Part shown: positions 1 through 9,453 of the stretch, piece by piece
Layout of the letters: each line of letters starts with the position of its first letter
How positions within the stretch are numbered: position 1 is the first letter of the stretch
Origin: JADHZC01 sp964409505
Lineage (GTDB): Bacteria > Pseudomonadota > Alphaproteobacteria > Rickettsiales > Rickettsiaceae
DNA: 64,000 nucleotides
Reading direction: 5' to 3'
Assembly: GCA_964409505.1 (NCBI GenBank)
Contig: CAYPDK010000008.1
Span: 1-64,000, forward strand
Program-made: the position numbers and the translations under genes
Notes under the pieces: generated by a model
What the model saw: the letters and a program-made list of their open reading frames with translations, nothing else
What the model was told of the DNA's origin: nothing
Database searches by the model: none

Positions 1-19
1 CTTTAGGGCAGAGAGCAGT

Positions 20-1279
20 TTACCCGAATATCTTTTCTGTAATATCATCAGAACATTCATTGAGCATAGATAAGTATCTATAATCTATGTTAAGGGATTT
101 AAATACTTCAGAAAGAGAGCTTACTAGATGCGTTATCATCTTAGTGGAATGCTTTTGTGTTGGAGTTATTCTTAGTCTCTCTCTACCTTTGGAGACTGTT
201 GGAAAATTAATATGTTGTAAGAAGATATTGTGTTTCTTGAGTAGAATTTCTGATACCTTCCTTGTTAGATTTGGATCACCTAGAATAATCGGTATTATAT
301 GTGTATCATTTTGGAAAAACGGAATTCCTTCTGCTTGGAGATAAGTCTTTGTTTCTAAAACTTTTTTCCTATGTATTAGGCGAGTAGCATCTTGCATTTT
401 TAAAAATTTTACGCTCTCAGTAGCAGAATCAGTTATTACTGTTGGAAGTGCTGTTGTAAATATAAAACCTCTTGCGGCAAGTCTTATAGCGTCTACAACT
501 CTTGTATTAGCAGTGATATATCCCCCAATTACTCCATATGCTTTTCCAAAAGTGCCTTGAACTATGTCTATTTGATCTTCAAAACCAAGCATATTTGCAA
601 TCCCTGCGCCTCTGTTTCCGTATAGACCTACACTATGTACTTCGTCTATTAGGGTTAGTGCGTTATATTTTTGTGCTAAGGTACAAATTTCTTTGATTGG
701 AGATATTGTTCCACTCATGGAGTAAATGGACTCGAATATAATCATTTTTGGTTTTGCTATATCTACAGATTTTAATAGATACTCAAGATGATTCGGATCT
801 AGGTGATTATATATGTATTTTTCTGCTCGAGAATTAGAAATTCCAGAAATTATTGATGCATGGTTGTATTGATCCGAAAAAAATGCTATATTCGGTAATA
901 TTTTTGCTAGGGAAGAAATAGAGGCGTCATTTGCAACGTAGCCTGATGTAAAGACTAAGGCACTTTCTTTGTTATGTAAATCTGCTACTTCTTTTTCTAA
1001 TTCCATAATGGAATAAGAATTTCCTGATAAATTTCTAGTACCTCCTGTACCAAGTCCGTTTACAGAAAGGGATTTATGAGCTTGATTAATGATATTCATG
1101 TTCTGTCCCATACACATGTAATCATTATTACACCAGATAATTATCTGCTCCTCAGATTCTCCGTAATAGCCATAAGGAGGGTTATTTATATCTCTTTTTA
1201 TTGGAATGAGGTCTCTGTATCTACCTTCTTTTTTTATGGTTTTGATATATGATTCAAAATTTTGCTTGTAATTTATCAT
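20..1279 (-). CDS. hemA: 5-aminolevulinate synthase
   Basis: Condenses glycine with succinyl-CoA to 5-aminolevulinate, the first step of the C4 heme pathway typical of alphaproteobacteria; a cytoplasmic PLP enzyme. The 419 residues fit the family. Visible are the glycine-rich GTGGTRN segment near residue 78, the PLP-ring aspartate in IDEVHSVG (D212) and the PLP lysine in GTFGKAYG (K246). The stop (TAA) lies at 20-22, so the gene is complete. It is last in a minus-strand run and starts 46 bp after yaaA. The related enzymes KBL and BioF share this fold, but the N-terminus and the GTFGKAYG context favour ALAS. Confidence 0.95.
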   Translation of the reverse strand: MINYKQNFESYIKTIKKEGRYRDLIPIKRDINNPPYGYYGESEEQIIIWCNNDYMCMGQNMNIINQAHKSLSVNGLGTGGTRNLSGNSYSIMELEKEVADLHNKESALVFTSGYVANDASISSLAKILPNIAFFSDQYNHASIISGISNSRAEKYIYNHLDPNHLEYLLKSVDIAKPKMIIFESIYSMSGTISPIKEICTLAQKYNALTLIDEVHSVGLYGNRGAGIANMLGFEDQIDIVQGTFGKAYGVIGGYITANTRVVDAIRLAARGFIFTTALPTVITDSATESVKFLKMQDATRLIHRKKVLETKTYLQAEGIPFFQNDTHIIPIILGDPNLTRKVSEILLKKHNIFLQHINFPTVSKGRERLRITPTQKHSTKMITHLVSSLSEVFKSLNIDYRYLSMLNECSDDITEKIFG

Positions 1280-1325
1280 CTTTATTTATAAATAAGTTGT
1301 TGATTTTATTTTATTGAAATAGAGC

Positions 1326-2114
1326 CTAATAATGTTTTAAGTAATATATGTTGGCTCTTGTATTCTTATATAGAGGATCATCGCTTAATGTTTGAGAGAA
1401 TTTATAGTTCTCTTCGTTAAACAGGATCAGTGAATCTAAAGAATCTATTTTTTGATTTGCAATAAATCTCAACATCAGGCCTCTTGCTTTTTTTGCAAGT
1501 ATTCCTATATTTTTTAAAGGAATATTTTGTTTTTTTTGTCTGAAGTGAATATTTACTATTGGGTAGCGAAATTTTGTTTGATCTATAACAGAAAAATACT
1601 CTTCTGAAGCAAGGTTTATTAGTATTTTTTGTTTATGATATGATAATTCATCCTCAATTTTTTTCGTAACCAATTCTTTCCAGTACTCAGATAGGCCTGT
1701 ATTAGCAGTGTTTATTGTGAGATTTGTTTTTATCTCTGCTCTGTATGGTTTTATTAAATCTAAAGGTTTTAGTATGCCGTAAAGGCCCGAAATTATTCGT
1801 AGATGTTCTTGAAGGAAGTATATGTTCTCTTCTTTTAGGGATATTGGATCTAAATTTTTGAACACGTCTCCATGGTAGAGAAAAATTGCGGATTTACTTT
1901 TTAAATTATCAAAAGATTTATATCTTTGATAATTGAGCTCAGCTAGACTATCGCTTAGTTTGAGAACATTTTTGATTTCTTTAAGAGAGTACCTTTTTAA
2001 AGAGCTTAGTACTTGCTCTGAATGTTTGGGAAAAAAATTATATTTTGTTTTCTTAATGTTTGTGCTTACTGGTTCTAAATTTAAAGATTTAGCTGAAGAG
2101 ATGATACTAAGCAT
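1326..2114 (-). CDS. yaaA: YaaA family (DUF328) peroxide-stress protein
   Basis: A 262-residue member of the YaaA/DUF328 family, which in E. coli limits free intracellular iron and DNA damage during peroxide stress. The family blocks GLYGILKPLDLIKPYR (near residue 110) and INLASEEYFSVI (near residue 166) are present, as is KKARGLMLRFI toward the C-terminus. The ATG overlaps the stop of the upstream yihY gene by one base (TAATG), so the two are probably translationally coupled. Being next to hemA fits an iron/heme theme, but this is inference from position only. Confidence 0.9.
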   Translation of the reverse strand: MLSIISSAKSLNLEPVSTNIKKTKYNFFPKHSEQVLSSLKRYSLKEIKNVLKLSDSLAELNYQRYKSFDNLKSKSAIFLYHGDVFKNLDPISLKEENIYFLQEHLRIISGLYGILKPLDLIKPYRAEIKTNLTINTANTGLSEYWKELVTKKIEDELSYHKQKILINLASEEYFSVIDQTKFRYPIVNIHFRQKKQNIPLKNIGILAKKARGLMLRFIANQKIDSLDSLILFNEENYKFSQTLSDDPLYKNTRANIYYLKHY

Positions 2115-2962
2115 TATAGGTCGTGAGTTAGTAAATAATTGAATTCTGCTCCATATATTAAAATAATATTTATGACGTAAAAAAACATCAGTATCAAAAT
2201 CACTCCTCCAATAGATCCGTAAATAAAATTTAGCTGGTTAAAATACACAATATAATTTGTAAAAATCTGTCCGCCTATGATCCAAAGCGATACTGTTAAA
2301 ATAGCTCCTGGAATTACGTTTGCAAATCTTATCTTTACGTTAGGAATTATATAATATAGGCCGCAGACATTACAAAACAGAAATATGAATAAAAAACAAT
2401 ATTTTGCATAATATATTATAGAAGAATATTTTGTAAAGAATAATATATCAATTAATGATAGAGCAACAAATTTTTTAAGTATAATTGGTATAAATACAAA
2501 AAGAATCATTACGCATATGAAAAATGTACTTACAATCAAAAACTGTGCTATGCTCAGTAATCTTCTCAAAAAATATGAAGGTACATTTTTTATGTTGTAG
2601 ATTTTGTTTAAGATAGTTCTTATAGCTTCAAAGAAAGAGGAAGATGTCCAAATAACACCTATCCAGGCTAAATTCAACAAGTCTCTTATTGGCTCATTTA
2701 ATATCTCACGTACTCTAGATCTTATTAAAGGAATATCTGCTTTGGACAGATCTATTAAAAAAATAATAAAATCCTTACCTGAGTCAGAGGCTCCAAATAG
2801 CTTAGCAAGAGCTAATATGAACACTATAAACGGAAACATGGATAGCAACATCATAAAAGACATATATCCAGCATGTTCTATGCCTCCGTGCTCTACTGTC
2901 AAAAAGGAGGCATAAACTAGGTTTCGAAAAATTTTTTTTATTTTACGAATATTAAAAACCAA
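2114..2962 (-). CDS. yihY: YihY/BrkB family inner-membrane protein
   Basis: A 282-residue polytopic membrane protein of the YihY/virulence factor BrkB family, once misnamed ribonuclease BN. Six or more hydrophobic segments are visible. The family pattern HGGIEHAGYMSFMMLLSMFP occurs in the first 45 residues, and an internal GAILTVSLWIIGG plus NFIYGSIGGVI precede the last helices. The molecular function of the family is unsettled. It begins 28 bp after pnp and its stop overlaps the yaaA start, so it is a middle gene of the run. Confidence 0.85.
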   Translation of the reverse strand: MVFNIRKIKKIFRNLVYASFLTVEHGGIEHAGYMSFMMLLSMFPFIVFILALAKLFGASDSGKDFIIFLIDLSKADIPLIRSRVREILNEPIRDLLNLAWIGVIWTSSSFFEAIRTILNKIYNIKNVPSYFLRRLLSIAQFLIVSTFFICVMILFVFIPIILKKFVALSLIDILFFTKYSSIIYYAKYCFLFIFLFCNVCGLYYIIPNVKIRFANVIPGAILTVSLWIIGGQIFTNYIVYFNQLNFIYGSIGGVILILMFFYVINIILIYGAEFNYLLTHDL

Positions 2963-2990
2963 AATTTATTTAAATAATGCAGATTTTAGA

Positions 2991-5318
2991 TTAACTAAAG
3001 TATTTCTTATCAGAAGAAATTTTCTCATCTGAAGAACTCCTAGTTACTGGTTTCCTATATTGAGGATTATCGTAAGAAGAATTTCTTCTATTACCGTTAA
3101 CAAATCTTTTTTTATTTGTAGGGAAAGGTTTTTTTGTAAAATTACTAGAAGATCTTTTTTTTTCTCTAAAAAAGCTAGATTTCTCATTTCTTTCATTTGG
3201 TAGATCGCTTAGATCGCTATCTAGGTTTTTTATGCTAAATCTTATTTTTCCTTTGTTGTCTAAATCAATTACTTTTACTTTAACTTTTTTTCCTTCAGAT
3301 AACACTTCATCTACGCTCTCGATTCTCCTATGAGATATTTCACTAATGTGAATAAATCCATCCGAGGAAGCAGAGTAATCTATAAATGCTCCAGAATCTA
3401 TTATTTTTACAACTACTCCTTCTAATATTTGTCCTATTTTGGGCTCTAAAATAATAGAGTTAATTTGAGCTATAGCATCCTCTACTTTTTGCTTAGTAGG
3501 ACCTGATATGGATACTAAATTATCTTCAGATATATCTATATTCGTTTCTGTTTTTAGTGAAATTTCTTTGATTGTTTTACCTCTAGGACCTATAATTTTG
3601 CTGATTTTTTCTTGAGGAATATTTAGTATTTGTATAAATGGTACAGTAGATTTTAATTTTCCTACCTCAGATATAACTTCACCTGTATGTTTTGAGATGA
3701 ATTTTAATCCCTTCTGAGCTTGAATTATTATTTTTTCTATTAAATCAATATTTATTCCTTCTGTTTTTAAATCCATTTGTAATGCGGTTATCTCACCATC
3801 ATCAGTGCCAGATATCTTAAAGTCCATATCTCCAATATGATCCTCATCTGCAATAATATCAGAGAGAATTATGTACTCGCTATCGCTTTTTTTAATTAAA
3901 CCCATAGCAATACCAGAGATAGGTTTTTTTATAGGGACTCCTGCATTCATCAATGCCATAGACGCTCCGCAAACAGTAGCCATAGAAGAAGAGCCATTAG
4001 ATTCTGTAATTTCGGACACTACTCTTATGGTGTAGGAAAATTCTTCTTTGCTTGGAAGAGTGTACTTTAAAGACTTCCAAGCCAATTTTCCATGTCCTAT
4101 TTCCCTCCTTGAGGGGGCTCTTAAGCCTGCTATGTCGGATGTAGAGTACGGAGGAAATATGTATTCCATTAAAAAATGCTCCTTATATTCTGGGTCTAGA
4201 CTTGATACAAATTGAGAATCAGTTCCAGTTCCAAGAGTAACACTTGCAAGTACTTGCGTCTCCCCTCTTGTAAAAAGAGCAGAACCATGAGCTGTAGGTA
4301 ATATATTCACCTCAGAGTATAATTGTCTTATCTCATCTCCTTTTCTTTGATCAATGCGCATTTCTTTTTGTAGAATCAGTTCTCTTATTCTTTCTTTGCG
4401 TATTTGTAGAACGAGTAACTCAATCTCTTTTTCATCATATTCTATGTTTTCTTTTTTTAGTTCATCTTTTGCAAATTCAAAGTACTTTTTTAGAAAAACA
4501 TATTTATCATTTTTATTTTTTGTAATGAAATTTTTTTCAATTTTTTCTGCTAAAAGATTGTCTAATTTTTCTTTTAAAGCTTGTTTTTCAGGAGACTGTA
4601 AATCAATAGTCTTTGTGTATTCAAAATTCACTTTCTCTTGAGAAATGCATTCTTGTGAAAACTCCTTTATAGCATTTCTAATCTTTTTAGAATAATCTTG
4701 TCCAAATTTTATAGCATCTAAGATATTCTCACTCATTAAGAATTGAGATTCAGATTCGAGCATAACCACTGTATCATCACAACATGCCATGACTATATCA
4801 AGAGTACTTTTTGTAATTTCTGTAGTAGATGGGTTAATTACAAATTTTTTGTCTATCATGCCGACTCTTAATGCAGAAAATGGATTAAATTTGATCCCTG
4901 TAAGTGCAAGTGCAGTTGAGGCTCCGATCATAGATAATATGTCGGGATTATATCTAGAGTCATAAGAATGTACAGTACAAATGACTTGAATTTCATGGCA
5001 AAAATTTTTTAATAAAGGTCTAATCGCTCTATCAATTAAGCGTGATGTTAAGACTTCTCTTTCAGTACTTTTTCCTTCTTTTTTAAAGTATCCTCCAGGA
5101 ATTTTTCCTGCTGCATAGGTTTTTTCTTGATAATTTACCGTAAGTGGTAAAAAATCTATGTTTTCAAGAGGCTCTTCAGAGATAACTACTGTGCATAAAA
5201 TAAGCGAATTTCCCATTTTTACTACAACAGAAGCATTTGTGTTACGCGCAAGCTTTCCTGTGCTAAGTTCCAATATTTTTCCATCTATATCTATTTTTTT
5301 TATTTTTTCATTAAACAT
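2991..5318 (-). CDS. pnp: polyribonucleotide nucleotidyltransferase (PNPase)
   Basis: Phosphorolytic 3'-5' exoribonuclease of mRNA decay. At 775 residues it has two RNase PH domains (about 1-220 and 320-550), a KH domain around 560-620 with IIGPRGKTIKEI, an S1 domain around 626-696 (GVVVKIIDSGAFIDY), and then an unusually long basic, serine-rich tail of about 80 residues (691-775). The catalytic acidic stretch GDMDFKISGTDDGEITALQ of the second PH domain is intact. It lies downstream of rpsO, the same order as in E. coli, and has its own promoter and a leader hairpin (separate entries). Confidence 0.97.
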   Translation of the reverse strand: MFNEKIKKIDIDGKILELSTGKLARNTNASVVVKMGNSLILCTVVISEEPLENIDFLPLTVNYQEKTYAAGKIPGGYFKKEGKSTEREVLTSRLIDRAIRPLLKNFCHEIQVICTVHSYDSRYNPDILSMIGASTALALTGIKFNPFSALRVGMIDKKFVINPSTTEITKSTLDIVMACCDDTVVMLESESQFLMSENILDAIKFGQDYSKKIRNAIKEFSQECISQEKVNFEYTKTIDLQSPEKQALKEKLDNLLAEKIEKNFITKNKNDKYVFLKKYFEFAKDELKKENIEYDEKEIELLVLQIRKERIRELILQKEMRIDQRKGDEIRQLYSEVNILPTAHGSALFTRGETQVLASVTLGTGTDSQFVSSLDPEYKEHFLMEYIFPPYSTSDIAGLRAPSRREIGHGKLAWKSLKYTLPSKEEFSYTIRVVSEITESNGSSSMATVCGASMALMNAGVPIKKPISGIAMGLIKKSDSEYIILSDIIADEDHIGDMDFKISGTDDGEITALQMDLKTEGINIDLIEKIIIQAQKGLKFISKHTGEVISEVGKLKSTVPFIQILNIPQEKISKIIGPRGKTIKEISLKTETNIDISEDNLVSISGPTKQKVEDAIAQINSIILEPKIGQILEGVVVKIIDSGAFIDYSASSDGFIHISEISHRRIESVDEVLSEGKKVKVKVIDLDNKGKIRFSIKNLDSDLSDLPNERNEKSSFFREKKRSSSNFTKKPFPTNKKRFVNGNRRNSSYDNPQYRKPVTRSSSDEKISSDKKYFS

Positions 5319-5410
5319 CTAACCAATACCTTTATTTTTTTATTTTAAAATTTAAATCGTGACTTTTTCATGATCATTTAGAGACAAACACCTAATACGT
5401 TCTTCACTTA

Positions 5411-5436
5411 AAAATTTCTTTTAGAAGAAATTTTTT
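5411..5436 (-). promoter_or_regulatory. stem-loop in the pnp leader
   Basis: An 11-bp perfect stem (AAAAATTTCTT with AAGAAATTTTT) closes a 4-nt loop. It lies between the predicted pnp promoter and the pnp start, so it would be in the 5' leader. It could act as a weak terminator for rpsO transcripts, or as an RNase III substrate of the kind that mediates PNPase autoregulation in E. coli. The stem is mostly A-T, so stability is modest. Confidence 0.45.
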
Positions 5437-5507
5437 TATTTTCTACGATTAATAGAGGAGCGATTTTCACTTATAGAGCCATTATTTCAAATTAAGAACA
5501 TCTAAGC

Positions 5508-5537
5508 TATAAATAACAATAACAAAACTCGTGTCAA
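5508..5537 (-). promoter_or_regulatory. sigma70-type promoter upstream of pnp
   Basis: Read on the minus strand, a perfect -35 hexamer TTGACA (5537-5532) is followed after 18 bp by TTTATA (5513-5508). Transcription would start near 5500, leaving a leader of about 180 nt before the pnp ATG at 5318. This would let pnp be expressed independently of truB-rpsO. Confidence 0.6.
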
Positions 5538-5654
5538 TTCTCATATAACATCAGATAGTCATAAATAAAACATTCCCCATAGCTAAACATTTTTAGCTTT
5601 TTTGTGTAGTTCTTTTTCTGCTTCTTCACTTATCGCTTACCATCTATCCTACTA

Positions 5655-5939
5655 TTATTTTCTAATGGAGAGTCTCTTTATGAGATTATTATATCTTTCA
5701 ACATTGACTTTTTTTAAATAATTTAACAAACTTCTTCTTTGTGAGACCAACATTAATAATCCCTTCCTAGAAGAAAAATCTTTCGGATTTTCTTTTAAAT
5801 GCAGAGTTAGTGATTTAACACGTTCGGTTAACAGAGCACATTGCACCTCAACAGATCCTGTATCATGCTCATTTAGGGCAAATTTATTAATAACCTCTCT
5901 TTTATAAGAAATAGCATTCATAGTATTTATATCATTCAA
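5655..5939 (-). CDS. rpsO: 30S ribosomal protein S15
   Basis: At 94 residues it is slightly longer than the E. coli protein. Visible family features are HDTGSVEVQCALLTERVKSLTLHL and a C-terminus rich in basic residues (RRSLLNYLKK, RYNNLIKRLSIRK). S15 binds 16S rRNA early in small-subunit assembly. The ATG overlaps the truB stop by 4 bp (ATGA), so translation is coupled. The truB-rpsO-pnp order is the classical bacterial arrangement. Confidence 0.97.
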   Translation of the reverse strand: MNDINTMNAISYKREVINKFALNEHDTGSVEVQCALLTERVKSLTLHLKENPKDFSSRKGLLMLVSQRRSLLNYLKKVNVERYNNLIKRLSIRK

Positions 5940-6841
5940 ATTAGAACCTTTTTAGGTATAAAGGTCTTATTTCTAAGTTGGCCTATGGAAATTACTCTAC
6001 CAGAATACATAACAGCAATAGAACCATAATAACTTTCTGTGTTAAAAATACAACTCCTACCAGAAGCAATTCTAGACATTTGATCTGAATTAGCAGAAAA
6101 TATCTGAATTTTATCAAGTACGTAGTCACTTGGATACATATTATTCACAAGAAGATTCTTATTAATAGTACTAGCCACTTTTAAGCAATCGAATATTCTA
6201 ACAGAATCCCTTAAATGAAACTTTCCAACAGATAATCTTTGTAACTCTGTTATAAAAGCAAAGCTTGCGAATTTATCTGCTATGTCCTCTGCTATGTTCC
6301 TAACATAAGTACCCTTAGAACATTGTACATAAAAACTCGCAGATTTCAATAAGTAATTATATTTTATACAATTTAATTTGAAAATATTTATTTCTCTAGG
6401 CGGGATATGAAAATCAATATTTTGCCTGGCTAAAGAATAAGCTCTTACTCCTTTAATCTTGATTGCCGAGTATTTATTAGGAATTTGTATGTTTTTACCT
6501 ATGAACTCAGAGCAAATATTGTAGCATTCTTTATAGGAAGGAATTATTTTAGAGGATTTGATAATTTTTCCTGTTAAATCTGCTGTATCAGTTTTCATTC
6601 CGAATTTTGTCGTAAAAATATATTCTTTTTTTTGATTAACTAAGAATTCTATCAATTTAGTTGCCTTGCCTACTGCTATAGGTAATACTCCCTCTGCTGC
6701 AACATCTAGTGTGCCTGCATGTCCTATTTTTCTTTTTATGTTAAGTCTTTTCTTGAGAATGGCCACTATTGATGCAGAGCTATAATTTTTTGGCTTATAT
6801 ATGTTCAGCCATCCGTTTACATGCTCTTTTGTAGAATGCAT
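5936..6841 (-). CDS. truB: tRNA pseudouridine(55) synthase
   Basis: Makes pseudouridine 55 in the T-loop of tRNAs. The 301 residues carry the nucleophilic aspartate in GHAGTLDVAAEG (D46). The KGTYVRNIAEDIA block near residue 175 and the C-terminal PUA-like region are also present. It lies 14 bp downstream of the predicted outer-membrane protein gene and overlaps rpsO by 4 bp. Confidence 0.95.
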   Translation of the reverse strand: MHSTKEHVNGWLNIYKPKNYSSASIVAILKKRLNIKRKIGHAGTLDVAAEGVLPIAVGKATKLIEFLVNQKKEYIFTTKFGMKTDTADLTGKIIKSSKIIPSYKECYNICSEFIGKNIQIPNKYSAIKIKGVRAYSLARQNIDFHIPPREINIFKLNCIKYNYLLKSASFYVQCSKGTYVRNIAEDIADKFASFAFITELQRLSVGKFHLRDSVRIFDCLKVASTINKNLLVNNMYPSDYVLDKIQIFSANSDQMSRIASGRSCIFNTESYYGSIAVMYSGRVISIGQLRNKTFIPKKVLI

Positions 6842-6855
6842 TACTGTACTTTTTA

Positions 6856-7869
6856 TTAAAACGTAATTTTGAGCTCTATGCCTAGATTATAGCTTAAAAC
6901 AGATCTTGGATCCTCCACATCTATCATAGCAGATCCATTATCTTTTAGTGATAAGATACCGTTTGTAGCCTGGATTGATTTTACCTTTGGAGAAAATTTT
7001 CCCAAATTTTGTAATTCTGTAAAGAATTTCACTTGTACTCCGGGAGTAACATTTACCTCTAATTCTAAATTACATCCGTAAATAGGAGTCATTTTCATTT
7101 GAAGTTCTTGCCTTGAAGCTATATTTTCTACTTCTTCAGTAGAGATAAGAATTTTTTCAATTTCTTTTTCAAAAGTACTATATGTTTTATTATTAGGATT
7201 TTTTATAAAGTAAGAACTTTTATACCCGTATTTTTTTAGAGTTTTTTTGAGACTTTTGATATCGTAATTTGTATTTATATTTCCCATGTAAATAGCCACT
7301 CCTGCGTTAAAACCTGTGTTTAGATGAATCATCTTATAATCTAATAATTTTATGTTTAACCCTAAACTTAAAGGAACATATCTTATATCTAACTCATTTG
7401 TTGCTATTTTTTCATTAGCAAGTACTTCATATGCATCTTTAGAGATCAATTGCTTAGCTTCAGAAGAGGTGATATTTGAAGTTAACGATTTGGGATAGAT
7501 AAATTCATCTTTTAATGTATCTATAAGACTACTTGAATTATTATATAGTAATTCAAAGGTTTGTGCCCTCAAATTTGCATCTAAACTGTCATTGAGCTTT
7601 ATTCCAAGGCCAAATCCTAAATTTAGGTGAAAAAAGTTTTTCTCTTCATATCCTGAATTTCTTAATTTATCTAAAGATGAATTTTGTAATCCTTGTACAT
7701 GTCTTCCACCTGCAAGAAAGCTTATATAATAACTTCTTAAATTTGAAATTTTTGAAAGAGCATAAATCTCTGATTGTTGAAAATTTGTCAAAATTATTAA
7801 AAAATTTAATATAATAAAAAACTTTCTTAAGAAACTACTTAAAAATATCTTAAAATCAATTTTTGACAT
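6856..7869 (-). CDS. predicted outer-membrane beta-barrel protein, unknown family
   Basis: 337 residues, not assigned to a named family. The N-terminus holds a long hydrophobic stretch (residues about 10-30) that looks like a secretion signal, with a basic start (MSKIDFK). The rest alternates polar and hydrophobic residues and has glycine-rich turns such as LNLGFGLGIKLNDSL. The chain ends in ...LGIELKITF, a terminal phenylalanine typical of proteins inserted by BamA. A surface or porin-like role is inference. It is the first gene of the minus run, 14 bp before truB, which is odd company for an envelope protein. Surface proteins of this size are common in Rickettsiales (P44/Msp2-type), but no specific match is claimed. 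Confidence 0.6.
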   Translation of the reverse strand: MSKIDFKIFLSSFLRKFFIILNFLIILTNFQQSEIYALSKISNLRSYYISFLAGGRHVQGLQNSSLDKLRNSGYEEKNFFHLNLGFGLGIKLNDSLDANLRAQTFELLYNNSSSLIDTLKDEFIYPKSLTSNITSSEAKQLISKDAYEVLANEKIATNELDIRYVPLSLGLNIKLLDYKMIHLNTGFNAGVAIYMGNINTNYDIKSLKKTLKKYGYKSSYFIKNPNNKTYSTFEKEIEKILISTEEVENIASRQELQMKMTPIYGCNLELEVNVTPGVQVKFFTELQNLGKFSPKVKSIQATNGILSLKDNGSAMIDVEDPRSVLSYNLGIELKITF

Positions 7870-7983
7870 AAATGCTTGACATATTGAAAATTACTATATT
7901 GATAAATCATAAAGATTTAGTGCAACATAAACAAAAAAGCTAAACATAATTTTTATGAAAGTCAAATTATAAAGAAAATAATT

Positions 7984-8014
7984 TTGCTTGTTACATTATT
8001 TGTTATAGTATAAT
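7984..8014 (+). promoter_or_regulatory. putative promoter for fliI-fliJ
   Basis: A perfect -10 hexamer TATAAT (8009-8014) lies about 95 bp before the fliI ATG. Upstream are poorer -35 candidates: TTGCTT at 7984 (19-bp spacer) or TTGTTA at 7988 (15-bp spacer). Only the -10 is convincing. Confidence 0.35.
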
Positions 8015-8108
8015 ACTACTAGCTTAATAGAAGTACTTGTAGGGGTATTTAAATATAGGTTTTTACAAAGTTTGTTTAATGTGATCTTATTTTTAAATAT
8101 ATGTTTTT

Positions 8109-9446
8109 ATGGAAAAAATTTCTTACAAAGACAAGATCAAGGCTCTAAGAGATAAAATTGAAAATTCAAACGCTATAAGTATTTACGGAACGATTCATTC
8201 TATCAAAGGTTCGAGAATAGAAGCTATAGGAATAAAAGATTTTGTTTCTATAGGCGATATTTGTGAAATTTTAGACGAACAAAATATGTTAACGGTTCCT
8301 TTAGAGGTAATTGGTTTTGAAGACCATTTTGTTATTTTGATGTCTTTTCGTGCAGTGGATGGTATTAGTCTGAAATCTAAAATTAGAGTAAAAAATAGTC
8401 AAGAAAATTTTCTTTATCCAGATCTCTCGTGGAGGGGCAGAGTCATAGACGCTTTTGCAAACCCTATTGATAAGAGAGGGTTTTTAACTAAGGGAACTAA
8501 AGCTTTTAGTATAAAAAATTTTGCTCCTAGCTCTTTGAGTAGACAAAAAATAGGCAAAAAAATAGAGCTAGGAGTAAAATCCTTAGATATGTTTGTTAAT
8601 TGTTGCCTGGGTCAAAAAATGGGTATTTTTGCTAATAGTGGAGTGGGAAAATCTGTTCTGATATCCATGATATCTAAATATGCTAAAACTGATATTAAGG
8701 TTATTGCACTCATTGGAGAGCGGAGTAAAGAGGTAAGGGAATTTATTGAGGAGTATCTTGGAGAAGAGGGATTAAATAATTCTGTCATTATTGTTGCAAC
8801 TTCAGACGAGTCTGCTCTTACTAAAAGACGAGCGCTTTATACAGCGGTAGCTGTTGCAGAGTATTTCCAAGAACGGAAAAATGAGGTATTATGTGTTGTA
8901 GATTCTATGACGAGATTTGCTATGGCTCAGCGAGAAATAGGGTTGAATTTAGGAGAAAATCCTACAACTAAGGGATATACCGTTTCTACTTTTAGTGAAA
9001 TATCAAAAATTATTGAACGTATGGGGACAGGAGCTCATAGCTCTATTACGTCTCTTATCTCTGTGTTATTAGAAGAGGAGGATAATGTCGATCCTGTAGG
9101 AGAATCTGTTAAAAGCTTTTTAGATGGGCATATTTTTCTTGATAGAAAAATTGCTGAAAGAAATAGATTTCCTGCGGTTAATGTCTTAAAGAGTATTTCA
9201 AGAACTATGCCTAAATGTAATTCTGAATATGAGATTAGCTTAATTAATAAGGCAAAAGATATTATTTCTAAATATGAAAATATGCAAGATCTAATACAGC
9301 TAGGAGCTTATAAAAAGGGTACAAATCCTGAACTGGATCGAGCTATTGTATATTACAACAAAATAGAACAATTTCTAAAACAGGCTCCTACAGAATTTGT
9401 GAGTGCGGATAATGCATTCAGTCAACTAGAACAGTTACTAAAATAA
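8109..9446 (+). CDS. fliI: flagellum-specific ATPase FliI
   Basis: ATPase of the flagellar type III export apparatus; it works at the cytoplasmic face of the basal body with FliH and FliJ. The 445 residues include a P-loop GIFANSGVGKS (about 174-184), the following IALIGERSKEVREFIEEYLG block, and the Walker B region VLCVVDSMTRFAMAQREIGL (about 257). The residues ENPTTKGYTVSTFSEISKIIERMG fit FliI/SctN rather than F1-beta. The virulence ATPase SctN is the alternative, but fliJ follows 7 bp later and other flagellar genes lie at 34.5-37.5 kb. The start has no clear Shine-Dalgarno sequence. Confidence 0.93.
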   Translation: MEKISYKDKIKALRDKIENSNAISIYGTIHSIKGSRIEAIGIKDFVSIGDICEILDEQNMLTVPLEVIGFEDHFVILMSFRAVDGISLKSKIRVKNSQENFLYPDLSWRGRVIDAFANPIDKRGFLTKGTKAFSIKNFAPSSLSRQKIGKKIELGVKSLDMFVNCCLGQKMGIFANSGVGKSVLISMISKYAKTDIKVIALIGERSKEVREFIEEYLGEEGLNNSVIIVATSDESALTKRRALYTAVAVAEYFQERKNEVLCVVDSMTRFAMAQREIGLNLGENPTTKGYTVSTFSEISKIIERMGTGAHSSITSLISVLLEEEDNVDPVGESVKSFLDGHIFLDRKIAERNRFPAVNVLKSISRTMPKCNSEYEISLINKAKDIISKYENMQDLIQLGAYKKGTNPELDRAIVYYNKIEQFLKQAPTEFVSADNAFSQLEQLLK

Positions 9447-9453
9447 GATTGCT

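Larger units (their letters stand above)
5319..5654 (-). other. rpsO-pnp intergenic region (pnp leader)
   Basis: A gap of 336 bp between two co-directional minus-strand genes. It carries a consensus-like promoter (5508-5537), a perfect hairpin with an A/T-rich stem (5411-5436), and a second short stem-loop near 5583-5600 (GCTAAA/TTTAGC). No open reading frame of note was found. It most likely serves as an untranslated leader and separate transcription start for pnp. Confidence 0.6.

Noticed and set aside
8109..9446. Type III secretion (virulence) ATPase SctN
   Set aside because: fliJ follows and only flagellar, not injectisome, genes are present in the window.
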